DNA of 64,000 nucleotides from Enterococcus mundtii (lineage in GTDB: Bacteria; Bacillota; Bacilli; Lactobacillales; Enterococcaceae), in NCBI RefSeq assembly GCF_003957375.1, contig NZ_CP025473.1, forward strand, positions 893,501 through 957,500, written 5' to 3'. Under the pieces are notes generated by a model. The model was not told where the DNA came from. It did not search any database and worked only from the letters and a program-made list of their open reading frames with translations. How positions within the stretch are numbered: the stretch's first letter is position 1; every line of letters starts with the position of its first letter. Made by a program: the position numbers and the translations under genes. Shown here piece by piece: positions 1 through 9,204 of this stretch.

Positions 1-1175
1 TTACTCAATGCGAAAGCAGTCAAACGACTACAAGATACTATAGGAGTGCAAGTAACGTTGACATTGCCTGTTATGCCAACTGGTTTGATTTCAACTGGAC
101 TATCCGTATTGCAAGCTTATTTAGAAGCAGGTGTCGATTTGACCAATGTCAATATTATGACGATGTGTTATGGTCCAAGTGTCACTGATCATGCACAAGG
201 ATCATTAGATGCGGTCGACCATACTATGTGGTCCAATTGAAGAATCATTATCGCCAAAATGCTGGTATCACTTTGACTGATGAAGAAGCGTATACAAAAT
301 TAGGTACAACTCTTTCGATTGGTTTTGAGAATGAAAAACATCATACTTCACGACAGAAATGTTCAATCAAGTTGTCGAACATGCAAGAGAACGTAAAATT
401 GGAATGGTTTCTTATTGGTCGATGAACCGCGATGCAAAAACAGATGGTGGACAAGGGCAAGTAAAGAACCAATTTGAATTCTTAAAAGTGAGTGAAACAG
501 TTGCTGAAGGTAATGAGGGCGGTGGAAGTGAAACTCCGGAAGATAAAGAAAAACCATCTGTTCCGACAAATCTTTCTGTTTGGAACATTAAAAAATAGCG
601 CGCATGTCAACTGGATGGCGACGACTGACAATGAAGGTGTGGCAAAATATAACTTGAGATTAGTAGGGAATGGACAAACGATCAATGTTACGACTACTTC
701 TCTTTCATACGCGTACACAAACTTAAAAGATGATATAAAATATACGGTAGAAATCAATGCTGAAGATCGTTCTGGAAATATTTCGGATACGGCAAAAGTT
801 GCATTCACAATTTTAGCGAATGTAGTAGATCCAGGGGAGCCGGGAGAACCAGGCGAACCAGGAGAGATTCCTGCATAGGAAGCGACAAAAGTTTACGTAA
901 GTGTTGATGTTGTTTCTTACAAAGGAGCATTATACCGTGCCAAATATTGGGCACAAAACAGTATTCCAAGTGAGTTAGGTTTGTATGGTCCTTGGGAATT
1001 GATTTCAGGAATGCCAGAAGGTGACCATGAGATCGCCGCGTGGGAAGCGAATAAAGTTTATGTACAAGGAAATCGAGTGACGTATAATGGGATCGTTTAT
1101 GAAGCGTAAGATTGGACACATAACAACGAGCCAAGCGAATCTAGTTTGTACGGTCCTTGGAAACAGATTGGATAA
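1..1175 (+). pseudogene. Decayed GH18 chitinase copy, 5' end outside window
   Basis: Conceptual translation follows the intact chitinase at 2135-3685 almost residue for residue, from its LTNAKAVKRLQDA stretch through the GH18 barrel, the fibronectin III domain and the carbohydrate-binding end. The reading frame is broken near 228 (two extra bases after ATG), near 340-358 (one base lost) and near 570-600. It then meets in-frame stops TAG at 876-878 and TAA at 1107-1109 before the family-type end at 1173-1175. It differs from the intact copy in having a Gly-Glu-Pro repeat linker and two C-terminal chitin-binding modules (CBM5/12 type, each ending in a YGPW motif) instead of one. The start and signal peptide lie left of the window. 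With five lesions it cannot encode a working enzyme. Confidence 0.93.
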
Positions 1176-1200
1176 AACATTCGAATAATAGGATCGTATA

Positions 1201-1236
1201 AAAAAGCTACGTGGGCATTCACGTAGCTTTTTTTCA
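1201..1236. terminator. Bidirectional intrinsic terminator
   Basis: A perfect 13-bp stem (1201-1213 with 1220-1232) encloses a 6-base loop, with A-rich sequence on the left and a T run on the right. It sits between the convergent chitinase pseudogene and tspO, so it can end transcripts from both sides. Confidence 0.85.
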
Positions 1237-1285
1237 TTGTTGTGTGATTCATTCTAGTAAGTTGTTATTAGTTAAAACCTATCGA

Positions 1286-1768
1286 TTAATTCAAAATAAA
1301 AATCGCGTAATTCAAGATAGATGCAAAAAATACCCATAAATAGTAAGGAATCGTCAACCACATGGCTGTACGATTGTGCAGCCATAAATGATAGACCAAA
1401 GCTGTTAAGAAAATCATTAATAAAGTGATATCGATTGCTGAAATCAACGTATTTCCAAGGTTGAAGAATAAAGCTGACCATAAAAGGTTGAAGATAAATT
1501 GAATAGTAAAGAGCCATAGTAGTTTAGAGCGGTGTTTTTGATTTTGTGTATTTAGAATAAAGTACAAAGAAATACCTATTAAAATATAGAGGACCGTCCA
1601 CATAGGGCCAAAAATCCAACTAGGTGGTGCAAAAGCTGGGAGTTGTAACGAGTAATAATATTTTCCTGGATTGCCGCTAAGAATGCCAGATAAAAATCCC
1701 AAAGCAACGATTCCGATCATGCAAACCCACAAACGATAATCTTTTAATCGATTGATAGTGTATACCAT
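1286..1768 (-). CDS. tspO: TspO/MBR family membrane protein
   Basis: This 160-residue protein belongs to the TspO/MBR family of small five-helix membrane proteins that bind porphyrins and have been linked to tetrapyrrole handling and stress. Five hydrophobic segments are visible, starting at about residues 13-30 and 48-70, then three more to the C terminus. The family signature PSWIFGPMWTVLYILIG lies near residues 49-65. The length is normal for the family. The ATG is preceded by AGGAG at good spacing on the minus strand. It stands alone, converging on the chitinase pseudogene and divergent from the intact chitinase. Its role in enterococci is not known to me; the family call is secure. Confidence 0.9.
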   Translation of the reverse strand: MVYTINRLKDYRLWVCMIGIVALGFLSGILSGNPGKYYYSLQLPAFAPPSWIFGPMWTVLYILIGISLYFILNTQNQKHRSKLLWLFTIQFIFNLLWSALFFNLGNTLISAIDITLLMIFLTALVYHLWLHNRTAMWLTIPYYLWVFFASILNYAIFILN

Positions 1769-2040
1769 AAAAAAACTCCTTTCTTTAGACAGTTTAACAT
1801 AATTATTTATAACAGCATCTATTTATGGCTTGTGATTCATTAAGTTATTTTAAAAAATGTTAATATAGCGTACATATTGACCAAAATAAATTAGTAACGA
1901 GGTGATTAAATCATTGTTAAAAGCATTTTTGTGTTGATTTTCAAACATTGTTGCAATGCCGGACATTTTATTTTTTACTTTTTTATTTAACTATAAAATG
2001 GAGATAGAACGATTAAATAACCTTAATTTCTTTTTTTATT

Positions 2041-2093
2041 TTGTTATATTATTTTGAGTTATCTGATATTATAAAATTTGTAATCGATTACGA
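2041..2093 (+). promoter_or_regulatory. Chitinase promoter region with cre-like operator
   Basis: The 366-base gap 1769-2134 holds no gene. TTGTTA (2041-2046) and GATATT (2064-2069) are 17 bases apart and could be the -35 and -10 boxes. Just downstream, 2078-2093 matches the CcpA cre consensus at all but the last position and contains the 12-base palindrome GTAATCGATTAC (2080-2091). A cre at the transcription start normally means repression by preferred sugars. The promoter call is tentative; the cre call is firmer. Confidence 0.6.
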
Positions 2094-2134
2094 ACAAGGG
2101 AAATAAATTAGTTGAATGGGGAGAGTTTGAAAAA

Positions 2135-3685
2135 ATGAAGAAAAAAAGTTTAAAAAAATTATTAGCTGGAGCAGCTTTGTGTAGCTTGTTAGTAGCACCA
2201 TTGTTTTTAAATGAAGAGCAAGGAGCGGCAACAGAGCAAACAGTTCGCGCAACACCTGATTTTGGTGTTGGTCAAGGAATCGAGTGGCCAGAACAAGTCG
2301 TAGCACCATTTGTAGATATCACAGCGTATACTTCAGATGAAGTACTGTCGAATAAAGGTGCTTTGAATATGGCAGAAATTGCTAGAGAAACAGGGCAACG
2401 TTTCTTTAATTTAGGATTTATGCAAGCTAGAGGAATCAAAAATGGTAAACTTGATTGGGCTTGGGGAAGCTTCAATGGTTTGAGTGAAAGTGATAATGAC
2501 AAATGGCAATATGAAGGAATCAAGCAATCGATCCGTGAGTTAAGAGAAGTAGGCGGAGATGCAGCTGTGTCATTTGGTGGATTAAATTCTGGAGCCTTTT
2601 GGGAAGTGGCACAAGATGAAGACATGCTTTATGATGCTTATATGGAAGTGATCCAAGGTTATGGTTTTACACGTATTGACTTTGATGTAGAAGCAGGTGC
2701 TATGGGATACCACGAAAATTTAACAAATGCTAAAGCGGTAAAACGATTACAAGATGCAACTGGTGTTGATGTAACGTTGACATTACCAGTTATGCCTACA
2801 GGATTGATTTCCACAGGATTATCTGTCTTGCAAGCTTATTTGGAAGCGGGTGTTGACTTAACTAACGTGAATATCATGACGATGTGTTATGGATCAAGTG
2901 TTACAGACTATGCGCAAGGTTCATTAGATGCGGTAGACAATACAATGATCCAATTAAAAAATCATTACAAACAATACGCTGGTAAAACATTAACGGATGA
3001 ACAAGCTTATGCAAAATTAGGTACGACTCCTTCTGTAGGATTTGAAAATGAACAACATCCTTACTTTACAACAGACATGTTCAACTTAGTTGTACAACAT
3101 GCCAAAGAACGAAAAATCGGTATGGTCTCATACTGGTCAATGAATCGTGATGCCAAAGTAGACGGTGGTCAAGGGCAAGTGAAAAACCAATATGAATTCT
3201 TAACTGTCGGTCAAAGATTTACAGATGGTTCCGAAATGCCTGAAGATACACAAAATCCATCAACACCGACAAATGTAGGCTCAGATTTCATTACGACACA
3301 GCGTGCGCGTATCAATTGGACAGCATCAACGGATAATGATCGCATTGCTCGTTATAATCTTAAATTAACAGGTGCGGGGGAAACAGTATCAGCGACAACA
3401 ATGGCTGTATCTCATACCTTTGAAAACTTGAAGAGCAATACGACTTACACCGTTGAAGTGATTGCGGAAGACCGTTCTGGAAATATTTCGGATGCAGCAA
3501 CTTATACTTTTACTACACTTGAAGAATCAGAATCTACTCTACCAACTTGGGATCCTGAAACTGTTTATTTTGAAGGGGATCGTGTTACATATGAAGGGCT
3601 GATCTATGAAGCAAAATATTGGACACAAAATGATATTCCGAGTGAATCTGGCCCGTATGGTCCATGGAGCCTTGTGACTGAATAA
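2135..3685 (+). CDS. Secreted GH18 chitinase with FnIII and chitin-binding domain
   Basis: This 516-residue protein hydrolyses beta-1,4 bonds of chitin outside the cell. A Lys-rich start and hydrophobic core (residues 1-25) form a signal peptide. The GH18 barrel follows, with the catalytic DxDxE motif at Asp182-Asp184-Glu186 (sequence IDFDVE). A fibronectin III domain spans about residues 375-455, and one CBM5/12 chitin-binding module ends the protein (TWDPETVYFEGDRVTY to YGPWS). The start is supported by GGGGAG at 2118-2123. A second, broken copy lies upstream and an AA10 LPMO downstream, so the three form a chitin-degradation locus. A cre-like site upstream suggests CcpA control. The domain calls are secure; whether the enzyme is endo- or exo-acting cannot be read from the sequence. 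Confidence 0.95.
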   Translation: MKKKSLKKLLAGAALCSLLVAPLFLNEEQGAATEQTVRATPDFGVGQGIEWPEQVVAPFVDITAYTSDEVLSNKGALNMAEIARETGQRFFNLGFMQARGIKNGKLDWAWGSFNGLSESDNDKWQYEGIKQSIRELREVGGDAAVSFGGLNSGAFWEVAQDEDMLYDAYMEVIQGYGFTRIDFDVEAGAMGYHENLTNAKAVKRLQDATGVDVTLTLPVMPTGLISTGLSVLQAYLEAGVDLTNVNIMTMCYGSSVTDYAQGSLDAVDNTMIQLKNHYKQYAGKTLTDEQAYAKLGTTPSVGFENEQHPYFTTDMFNLVVQHAKERKIGMVSYWSMNRDAKVDGGQGQVKNQYEFLTVGQRFTDGSEMPEDTQNPSTPTNVGSDFITTQRARINWTASTDNDRIARYNLKLTGAGETVSATTMAVSHTFENLKSNTTYTVEVIAEDRSGNISDAATYTFTTLEESESTLPTWDPETVYFEGDRVTYEGLIYEAKYWTQNDIPSESGPYGPWSLVTE

Positions 3686-3786
3686 TCGCTCCCTACTTAT
3701 TACTTCATAGAAAAATGATATATCGTAAAAATTATTAATAACTTATATGAAAAAATGATATTTAAGTTATTATTTATATAAATCTT

Positions 3787-3823
3787 AAAAAGAAGAGAGC
3801 CTGAAATAAGCTCTCTTCTTTTT
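3787..3823. terminator. Intrinsic terminator after chitinase
   Basis: A perfect 14-bp stem (3787-3800 with 3810-3823) has a 9-base loop and ends in a T run. It separates the chitinase from the LPMO, so the LPMO needs its own promoter. Confidence 0.85.
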
Positions 3824-3981
3824 GTTGAAATGTTAAGAAAACATTAATTATATCATAAAAATATTTAGGTGATCAACTATCTTTACCGCTAGTTAATCCT
3901 TGTTAAATTAATGTTTTATTCTTTTTTTAAAATTAGTTTATCCGAGATAAAGTTATAAAAGCATAATGTTTGTTTTTATTT

Positions 3982-3997
3982 TAGAAAACGTTTACAA
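3982..3997 (+). promoter_or_regulatory. cre-like CcpA operator upstream of the LPMO
   Basis: The sequence TAGAAAACGTTTACAA fits the cre consensus with one mismatch in the left arm and lies 29 bases before the LPMO start. The rest of the 341-base gap 3686-4026 is AT-rich and holds only the terminator above; no promoter box is clear enough to place. Confidence 0.65.
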
Positions 3998-4026
3998 TGA
4001 ATCTATCAAATATAGGAGGTTCAGTT

Positions 4027-4605
4027 ATGAAAAAGTTTAGTGTTATGATGTTCGTAGGAATTGTTATGTTAGGTTTGTTTGGTTTTGGTACATCTGGTTA
4101 TGCACATGGTTATGTAACATCTCCAGGGAGTCGTGCTTATTTTGGCACAGCAGCCGCAGGTAATTTGAATCAAAACGTTGGACGCGCACAATGGGAACCA
4201 CAAAGTATTGAAGCGCCTAAAAATACATTTATCGATGGAAAAATCGCGAGTGCAGGTGTTAGTGGATTTGAACCATTAGATGAACAGACAGCAAGTCGTT
4301 GGCATAAAAGTGTAATTAATTCTGGTGCTTTGAATATCACTTGGAACTTAACTGCACAACATCGTACAAGCACTTGGGATTACTATATTACAAAACCAGG
4401 TTGGAACCAAAATCAACCTTTGAAATTCAGCGATTTTGAATTGATCACAAAAATCGATGATAAAGCAACAATTCCACCAAAAACAGTAAATCAAACAATT
4501 ACTGTTCCTCAAGATAGAAAAGGCTACAACGTGATTTTGGCTGTTTGGAATATTTCAGATACAACAAATGCGTTCTATCAAGTAATTGATGTCAATGTTC
4601 AATAG
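4027..4605 (+). CDS. Secreted AA10 lytic polysaccharide monooxygenase (chitin-active type)
   Basis: This 192-residue protein is a copper enzyme that oxidatively cuts crystalline chitin (AA10, formerly CBM33) and so opens it to chitinase. The signal peptide runs to Ala26. Cleavage leaves His27 as the mature N terminus (HGYVTSPGSR), which with His112 (LTAQHRT) forms the copper-binding histidine brace. The C-terminal part keeps the usual WDYYITK and AVWNI motifs. It is a single catalytic domain without an extra binding module. I start at 4027 because AGGAGG (4014-4019) sits 7 bases upstream; an in-frame ATG at 3997 overlaps the cre site and has no ribosome-binding site. The neighbouring chitinase supports a shared role. 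Confidence 0.95.
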   Translation: MKKFSVMMFVGIVMLGLFGFGTSGYAHGYVTSPGSRAYFGTAAAGNLNQNVGRAQWEPQSIEAPKNTFIDGKIASAGVSGFEPLDEQTASRWHKSVINSGALNITWNLTAQHRTSTWDYYITKPGWNQNQPLKFSDFELITKIDDKATIPPKTVNQTITVPQDRKGYNVILAVWNISDTTNAFYQVIDVNVQ

Positions 4606-4647
4606 AGAACCCTTGAAGAGAACTCTTTTTAACTGATCATATAAAAG

Positions 4648-4692
4648 AACACCCATGAAGTGACTCTCGTTTTCATTTCATGGGTGTTTATT
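4648..4692 (+). terminator. Intrinsic terminator after the LPMO
   Basis: Arms 4648-4659 and 4677-4688 pair perfectly over 12 bp around a 17-base loop. Only a short T-rich tail follows, so it may be a moderate terminator. Confidence 0.7.
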
Positions 4693-4821
4693 TGTATGCT
4701 CGAACCAGCCCAAATCAAACGGTGTGGCGTTAGATGAGGAGCCCATTTTTTGGCGAACTTCAGGTTGTATTGTATGATAGAAATAAGGATATAAAAAGGG
4801 AAGGGTTACGGAGGAAATCAA

Positions 4822-5538
4822 ATGAAAAAAATTTTACGAAAAAAAAAGAAAAATAAAGAATCGATTGAAGATACTGTAATCGAAAATGAAGAAACAAAAA
4901 TAGAAGAAATATTGGAACAAACACCTGAAGAACAAAAAGAATTTGCTTCCTTTTTCGCTGAAACAATGAAAAGACTTCCTCAAAAAACATCCTCAGCTAT
5001 TTTACGAAATTTTGATTCGTCAAAAAGCAAAGCGGAACAAACATTAGCAAAGAGTAAAACACAATTCGATCGTTTATTTGAAGAATTCTTAAAAGGGGTA
5101 GATGAACCCTTACGTAGAAAATGCCATGCAACGATTCATGCGGCCTCTTTGACAGCGGCGATCATCGGTTGTTCACCGATCCCATTTTCAGATGCTTTTT
5201 TACTTGTACCTGTTCAGCTAACGATGATGGGACGTCTCCACAAGTTATTTGGACAATCATGGTCTGAATCATTAGGTAAAAGTGTCTCAAAAGAGTTGAT
5301 CGTTGTCAGTTTAGGTAGAAGTGCAGTAGGGAATATCATTAAAATCATTCCGGCAGTAGGTACAGTGGCTGGTGCAGCGATCAATGCAACAGTCGCTAGT
5401 ACGATCACCGAATCATTAGGATGGATCACAGTAAAAATGTTGAATGATGGCGAAGATATTTTTGATGATGTCATGTCTTTCAAGGGGCAAGTTCAAACAC
5501 TTTTTACTTTATTGAAACGAAAAAAACAAATGAAATAA
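4822..5538 (+). CDS. DUF697 (YcjF-like) membrane-associated protein
   Basis: The 238-residue product starts with a very basic patch (residues 1-15) and a Glu-rich, probably disordered stretch to about residue 40. From about residue 95 it carries the DUF697 signature: a CHATIHAASLTAAIIG helix, then SPIPFSDAFLLVPVQ, then Gly/Ala-rich hydrophobic helices to about residue 205. DUF697 domains occur alone or fused to GTPases and are thought to be membrane-bound, but no reaction is established. GGAGG lies just before the ATG. It is a single gene ended by a hairpin shared with the convergent methyltransferase gene. Function unknown. Confidence 0.8.
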   Translation: MKKILRKKKKNKESIEDTVIENEETKIEEILEQTPEEQKEFASFFAETMKRLPQKTSSAILRNFDSSKSKAEQTLAKSKTQFDRLFEEFLKGVDEPLRRKCHATIHAASLTAAIIGCSPIPFSDAFLLVPVQLTMMGRLHKLFGQSWSESLGKSVSKELIVVSLGRSAVGNIIKIIPAVGTVAGAAINATVASTITESLGWITVKMLNDGEDIFDDVMSFKGQVQTLFTLLKRKKQMK

Positions 5539-5563
5539 GGTTTGATCAGAAATAATCGAATAA

Positions 5564-5623
5564 AAAATAAGCATTGACCTCGGAAATAGTTTTGACTATT
5601 AAGTAGAGGAAAGTGCTTATTTT
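5564..5623. terminator. Bidirectional hairpin between convergent genes
   Basis: AAAATAAGCA (5564-5573) pairs with TGCTTATTTT (5614-5623). A further GACCTC/GAGG pairing lies inside, leaving a large loop. T runs lie on both strands, serving the DUF697 gene and the rRNA methyltransferase gene. Confidence 0.65.
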
Positions 5624-5652
5624 TTATAAGGATTCCGGCTGGCGTAACTGAA

Positions 5653-7029
5653 TTATTTTTTTGTTAATTTCACGACGACTTCACAACGTGCTGTTTGAGG
5701 GAACATGTCGACAGACTGCAGATACTCGACGTGAAATACTTTCGCTAATTGGACGAGGTCTCTTGCTAAAGTCGAAACATTGCAAGAAATATAAACGAAT
5801 TTTTGTGGTGGATTTTTTAAAATTGCTTGGATCAACTGCTCATCCAAACCAGTACGTGGCGGATCAACGATGATCCCATCCGGACGAAAGCCTTCATTCA
5901 ACCACTTTGGTAAGAGCTCTTCTGCCGTCCCCACTTCATAACGAGTATTCTCATATCCTAATCGTTGTGCGTTTTTCTGTGCATCTGCGATGGCTTGAGG
6001 GATAGTATCCATTCCACGCACTTCTTTTGCTTTGTTTGCCACACTCAAACCAATTGTCCCAACACCACAATAAGCATCTACGATTGTTTCTTCTGGTTGG
6101 ATGGCCAAAGCTTTGATTCCCTCACCGTATAAGACTTCTGTTTGTTGAGGATTCAACTGGAAAAAGGCACGAGGCGAAAGATCAAAAGTTACTTCATTGA
6201 TCCGTTCCTCAATAGCTTCTTTTCCCCAAAGGTGTTTTGTTTCGTCACCCATCACGAGGGAGGTTTTTAAAGGTTGCACGTTTTGCATGATCGAAACGAC
6301 TTCAGGGAGTTGTTGATTGATCTCACGAATCAGAGTATTTTTTTGTGGGAATTTTTGGCTCCGGGTGATAAAGACAACTTGTAGCTCACCTGTCTGTATA
6401 CCCACTCGAACCATGATTGTGCGGAAAATTCCGCTATCCGCACGTTCATCATAAATCGGTAAATCATATTTATTCAATAAATCGACGATTGTATTCATCA
6501 CTTTTTGTGTTGCAGGCTCTTGCACTAAACAATCAGTAATCGCCACTAAGTCATGAGAATTGGCTTGATAGAGTCCAGCTTCAATTTTATCTGTCTGTTT
6601 ATTTTTTCTCAATTGAAATTGCGCTTTGTTCCGGTAACGCCATGGATCCTCCATTCCAATCGTAGGTAAAAGTGGATACTTATGATAACCGGCGGGTTTG
6701 AATTTTTCTAAGGCTTGCAAAAGCAAATCTTTTTTGAAATCGAGTTGTGCATGGTACGCTAAATGTTGCAATTGGCAACCACCACATTCATAGTAGACTG
6801 GACATGGAGCAGTCACACGGTCACTACTTGTTTTTTTGACTTTGACGAGTTGGCCTTCGGCATAGCGAGGGGTCGCTTTGGTGATCTTCACTAGAACTTC
6901 TTCTTTAGGAAGAGCATACGGAACAAAGACGATCATGCGTTTAAAGTAGCCGATTCCTTCTCCGTTGATCCCTAAACGTTTAATTTTTAATGTGATCGTT
7001 TGGCCGTTTTTAACAATTGCTTCTGGCAT
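5653..7029 (-). CDS. rlmD: 23S rRNA (uracil-5-)-methyltransferase, RlmD/RlmCD family
   Basis: The 458-residue enzyme transfers methyl groups from SAM to uracil C5 in 23S rRNA. It has an N-terminal TRAM RNA-binding domain (about 5-65) and an iron-sulfur cluster site CPVYYECGGC with a further Cys at CLVQEP. The SAM site is DAYCGVGTIGLSVA, followed by the DPPRTGL motif and the catalytic Cys in ISCNVSTLARDL. In Gram-positive bacteria one such enzyme (RlmCD) can modify two positions, so the exact target here is not settled. I start at 7029 (MPEAIVKNG) because GGGAG precedes it; a 14-residue longer frame to 7071 has no ribosome-binding site. It is divergent from recX, with a TATAAT on its strand at 7072-7077. 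Confidence 0.93.
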   Translation of the reverse strand: MPEAIVKNGQTITLKIKRLGINGEGIGYFKRMIVFVPYALPKEEVLVKITKATPRYAEGQLVKVKKTSSDRVTAPCPVYYECGGCQLQHLAYHAQLDFKKDLLLQALEKFKPAGYHKYPLLPTIGMEDPWRYRNKAQFQLRKNKQTDKIEAGLYQANSHDLVAITDCLVQEPATQKVMNTIVDLLNKYDLPIYDERADSGIFRTIMVRVGIQTGELQVVFITRSQKFPQKNTLIREINQQLPEVVSIMQNVQPLKTSLVMGDETKHLWGKEAIEERINEVTFDLSPRAFFQLNPQQTEVLYGEGIKALAIQPEETIVDAYCGVGTIGLSVANKAKEVRGMDTIPQAIADAQKNAQRLGYENTRYEVGTAEELLPKWLNEGFRPDGIIVDPPRTGLDEQLIQAILKNPPQKFVYISCNVSTLARDLVQLAKVFHVEYLQSVDMFPQTARCEVVVKLTKK

Positions 7030-7134
7030 AGGTATCTCCCTTTTTATCATTATGTGGCTATATTCTAACATATTATAGCGAAAGTTGGGGATTTTCTATG
7101 TTATGATAGGAATATATGTTCGAGGAGGGATAGT

Positions 7135-7935
7135 TTGCTTTCTATTGCAAGAATCAGTAAAGGCAAGGGGCCTTTTTATCAGATCGATCTATCAGATGGC
7201 GAAACACTACAAGTATCAGAAGATATTTTAGTACGCTATCGTTTATTAAAAGGACAAGAATTGACAGAAGATAAATTAGCTGAAATCAAAAAAAGTACAG
7301 GTTATGATTTTGGTTTACAACAAGCATTAAATTATTTGAGTTACCAATTACGAACGGAAAAAGAAATTCGGATCTATTTAAAAGATAAAGAGATCGGACA
7401 AGAAGACCGTCATAAAATCATTGAAAAATTAAAAGGATTAGGTCTTGTTGACGATTTGACGTTTGGTGAAAGTTACGTCCGAACGAATATGCGTTTGAGT
7501 GATAAAGGACCAAAAAAATTAGCTCAACAAATGCAACAAAAAGGGCTCTCACCAGAAGTGATCGAGCAGTCTTTAAGCCAGTACCCATTTGAAGAGCAAG
7601 TAGAAAATGCACGGCAAACAGCGGAAAAGACTTACGAAAAAAATCGAGCCAAAAGCCAAAAGGATCTATTACGGAATATCCAACAGAAATTGATGACAAA
7701 AGGATTTACCAATGATGTGATCCAAGAAGCGATGCAAACCTTACCTCAAGAAACCGATCCAGAAGCTGAATATGAGCTTTTAGTACAACAAGGAGAGAAG
7801 ATCTGGCGTAAGAATAGTCGCTTTGAACCTCAAAAGAGAAAGATGAAAGTAAAGCAGGGTCTCTATCAAAAAGGCTTTGATTTTGAGATGATCCAGCGCT
7901 TTATTTTAGAAAAGGAAGAAGAAGCAAGTGAGTAG
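7135..7935 (+). CDS. recX: Regulatory protein RecX
   Basis: This 266-residue protein is a RecX, which binds RecA filaments and limits or modulates recombination. It is built from repeated three-helix units. The typical N-terminal part (residues 1-60) is followed by the QALNYLSYQLRTEKEIRIYL helix unit and KGLGLVDDLTFGESYV, then two further repeats. The length is that of the longer Firmicute RecX form. The start is TTG, set by GAGGAGGG at 7122-7129 and the lack of an in-frame ATG. The gene overlaps mutY by 8 bases, so the two are co-translated, linking recombination control with base-excision repair. Confidence 0.93.
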   Translation: MLSIARISKGKGPFYQIDLSDGETLQVSEDILVRYRLLKGQELTEDKLAEIKKSTGYDFGLQQALNYLSYQLRTEKEIRIYLKDKEIGQEDRHKIIEKLKGLGLVDDLTFGESYVRTNMRLSDKGPKKLAQQMQQKGLSPEVIEQSLSQYPFEEQVENARQTAEKTYEKNRAKSQKDLLRNIQQKLMTKGFTNDVIQEAMQTLPQETDPEAEYELLVQQGEKIWRKNSRFEPQKRKMKVKQGLYQKGFDFEMIQRFILEKEEEASE

Positions 7936-9112
7936 AGAATGGGAAAAGTGGTCCTTAGAAAAAACAACAGAATTTCAAGAACGTTTTATTGAATGGTATG
8001 AACTTGAAAAGAGAAATCTTCCTTGGCGTTACAATCAAGACCCTTATCGTATTTGGATATCAGAAATCATGTTGCAACAAACCAGAGTCGATACAGTCAT
8101 TGATTATTTTTATCGCTTTATGGAGTGGTTCCCAACCATCGAAGCGTTGGCGCAAGCACCCGAAGAAAAACTTCTGAAAGCTTGGGAAGGCTTAGGTTAC
8201 TACTCGCGGGCCAGAAATATTCAAGCTGCTGCAAAACAAATTATGGAAGATTTTGACGGAAAGATGCCACAAACGCCGGAAGAAATCAGTACATTAAAAG
8301 GGATTGGACCTTATACAACAGGGGCAATCGCAAGTATTGCTTTTGGGCTACCTGAACCAGCGATTGATGGAAATGTCATGCGTGTAGTTAGTCGGCTGTT
8401 CTGTATTGAAGAAGATATTGCGAAAGCATCGAGTCGCAAAGTATTTGATCAAGCCATGCGAAAAATCATTGACGAAGAGCATCCGGGTGAGTTCAATCAA
8501 GCATTGATGGATCTTGGCTCAGCAATCTGCACGCCGACCTCGCCTAAATGTGAGGAATGCCCGATCCAAGCTTTTTGTTTAGCAAAAGAAAAAGGGATCC
8601 AAACCGCCTATCCTGTCAAAACAAAAAAAGCAAAGCCGCGAAATGTTTATTATGTTTGTGCAGCGATTGAAAACGCAGAAGGTGCTTTTTATTTTGAACA
8701 ACGAGATCACCAAAAATTACTGGCTGATATGTGGACATTTCCGATGGCAGAAGTAACGAAAGAGGTATACGAAAAACTAGAAGCAGACTGGCAACCTAAG
8801 AACGAAATCAGTTTGTTTGATGAGGTTTTAGTCGCCGAAGATGTTGCTTCAGTATTGCCTTTTGCTCATGCGGATAAAATCGTATGGCAAAAACGTCACT
8901 TAGGGGAAGTGACGCATATCTTCAGTCATCTGAAATGGCATGTTTTATTGTTTTATGGTCGGTTGCCTAAGACTGAAAAAGACCTATCTGAAACTGGCAA
9001 ACAGACGCAGTGGCTGATACCAGAAGCATTTAAACAAGTGGTTTTCCCAAAAGTACAAATGAAGCTAGTCGAGCAGTTGAATAAAAATCGAAACAATAGT
9101 AATCCTTTCTAG
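7928..9112 (+). CDS. mutY: A/G-specific adenine glycosylase MutY
   Basis: The 394-residue enzyme removes adenine mispaired with 8-oxoguanine. The catalytic Glu46 lies in SEIMLQQTRV. The helix-hairpin-helix LKGIGPYTTGAIAS (123-136) binds DNA and Asp147 (AIDGNVMRV) completes the active site. An iron-sulfur loop of four Cys follows (ICTPTSPKCEECPIQAFC). The C-terminal third is the NUDIX-like domain that reads 8-oxoguanine. The start is GTG at 7928 inside recX, with GGAAGAAG just upstream. All key residues are present and the length is normal. Confidence 0.96.
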   Translation: MSREWEKWSLEKTTEFQERFIEWYELEKRNLPWRYNQDPYRIWISEIMLQQTRVDTVIDYFYRFMEWFPTIEALAQAPEEKLLKAWEGLGYYSRARNIQAAAKQIMEDFDGKMPQTPEEISTLKGIGPYTTGAIASIAFGLPEPAIDGNVMRVVSRLFCIEEDIAKASSRKVFDQAMRKIIDEEHPGEFNQALMDLGSAICTPTSPKCEECPIQAFCLAKEKGIQTAYPVKTKKAKPRNVYYVCAAIENAEGAFYFEQRDHQKLLADMWTFPMAEVTKEVYEKLEADWQPKNEISLFDEVLVAEDVASVLPFAHADKIVWQKRHLGEVTHIFSHLKWHVLLFYGRLPKTEKDLSETGKQTQWLIPEAFKQVVFPKVQMKLVEQLNKNRNNSNPF

Positions 9113-9129
9113 GCAAAGATGATTTTTAT

Positions 9130-9138
9130 TGCTATAAT
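9130..9138 (+). promoter_or_regulatory. Extended -10 promoter of ntdP
   Basis: TGCTATAAT (9130-9138) is an extended -10 box in the short gap between mutY and the DUF402 gene. No good -35 is needed for this class. Confidence 0.55.
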
Positions 9139-9204
9139 AATTACGATGTCGGTGTAATGAACACCCCAACACAAAGCACAAAATGTTGCTAAGGAAGGAT
9201 TGCG

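Noticed and set aside
482-808. 108-residue minus-strand frame in the chitinase pseudogene
   Set aside because: It is the antisense shadow of the fibronectin III region and has no supporting signals.
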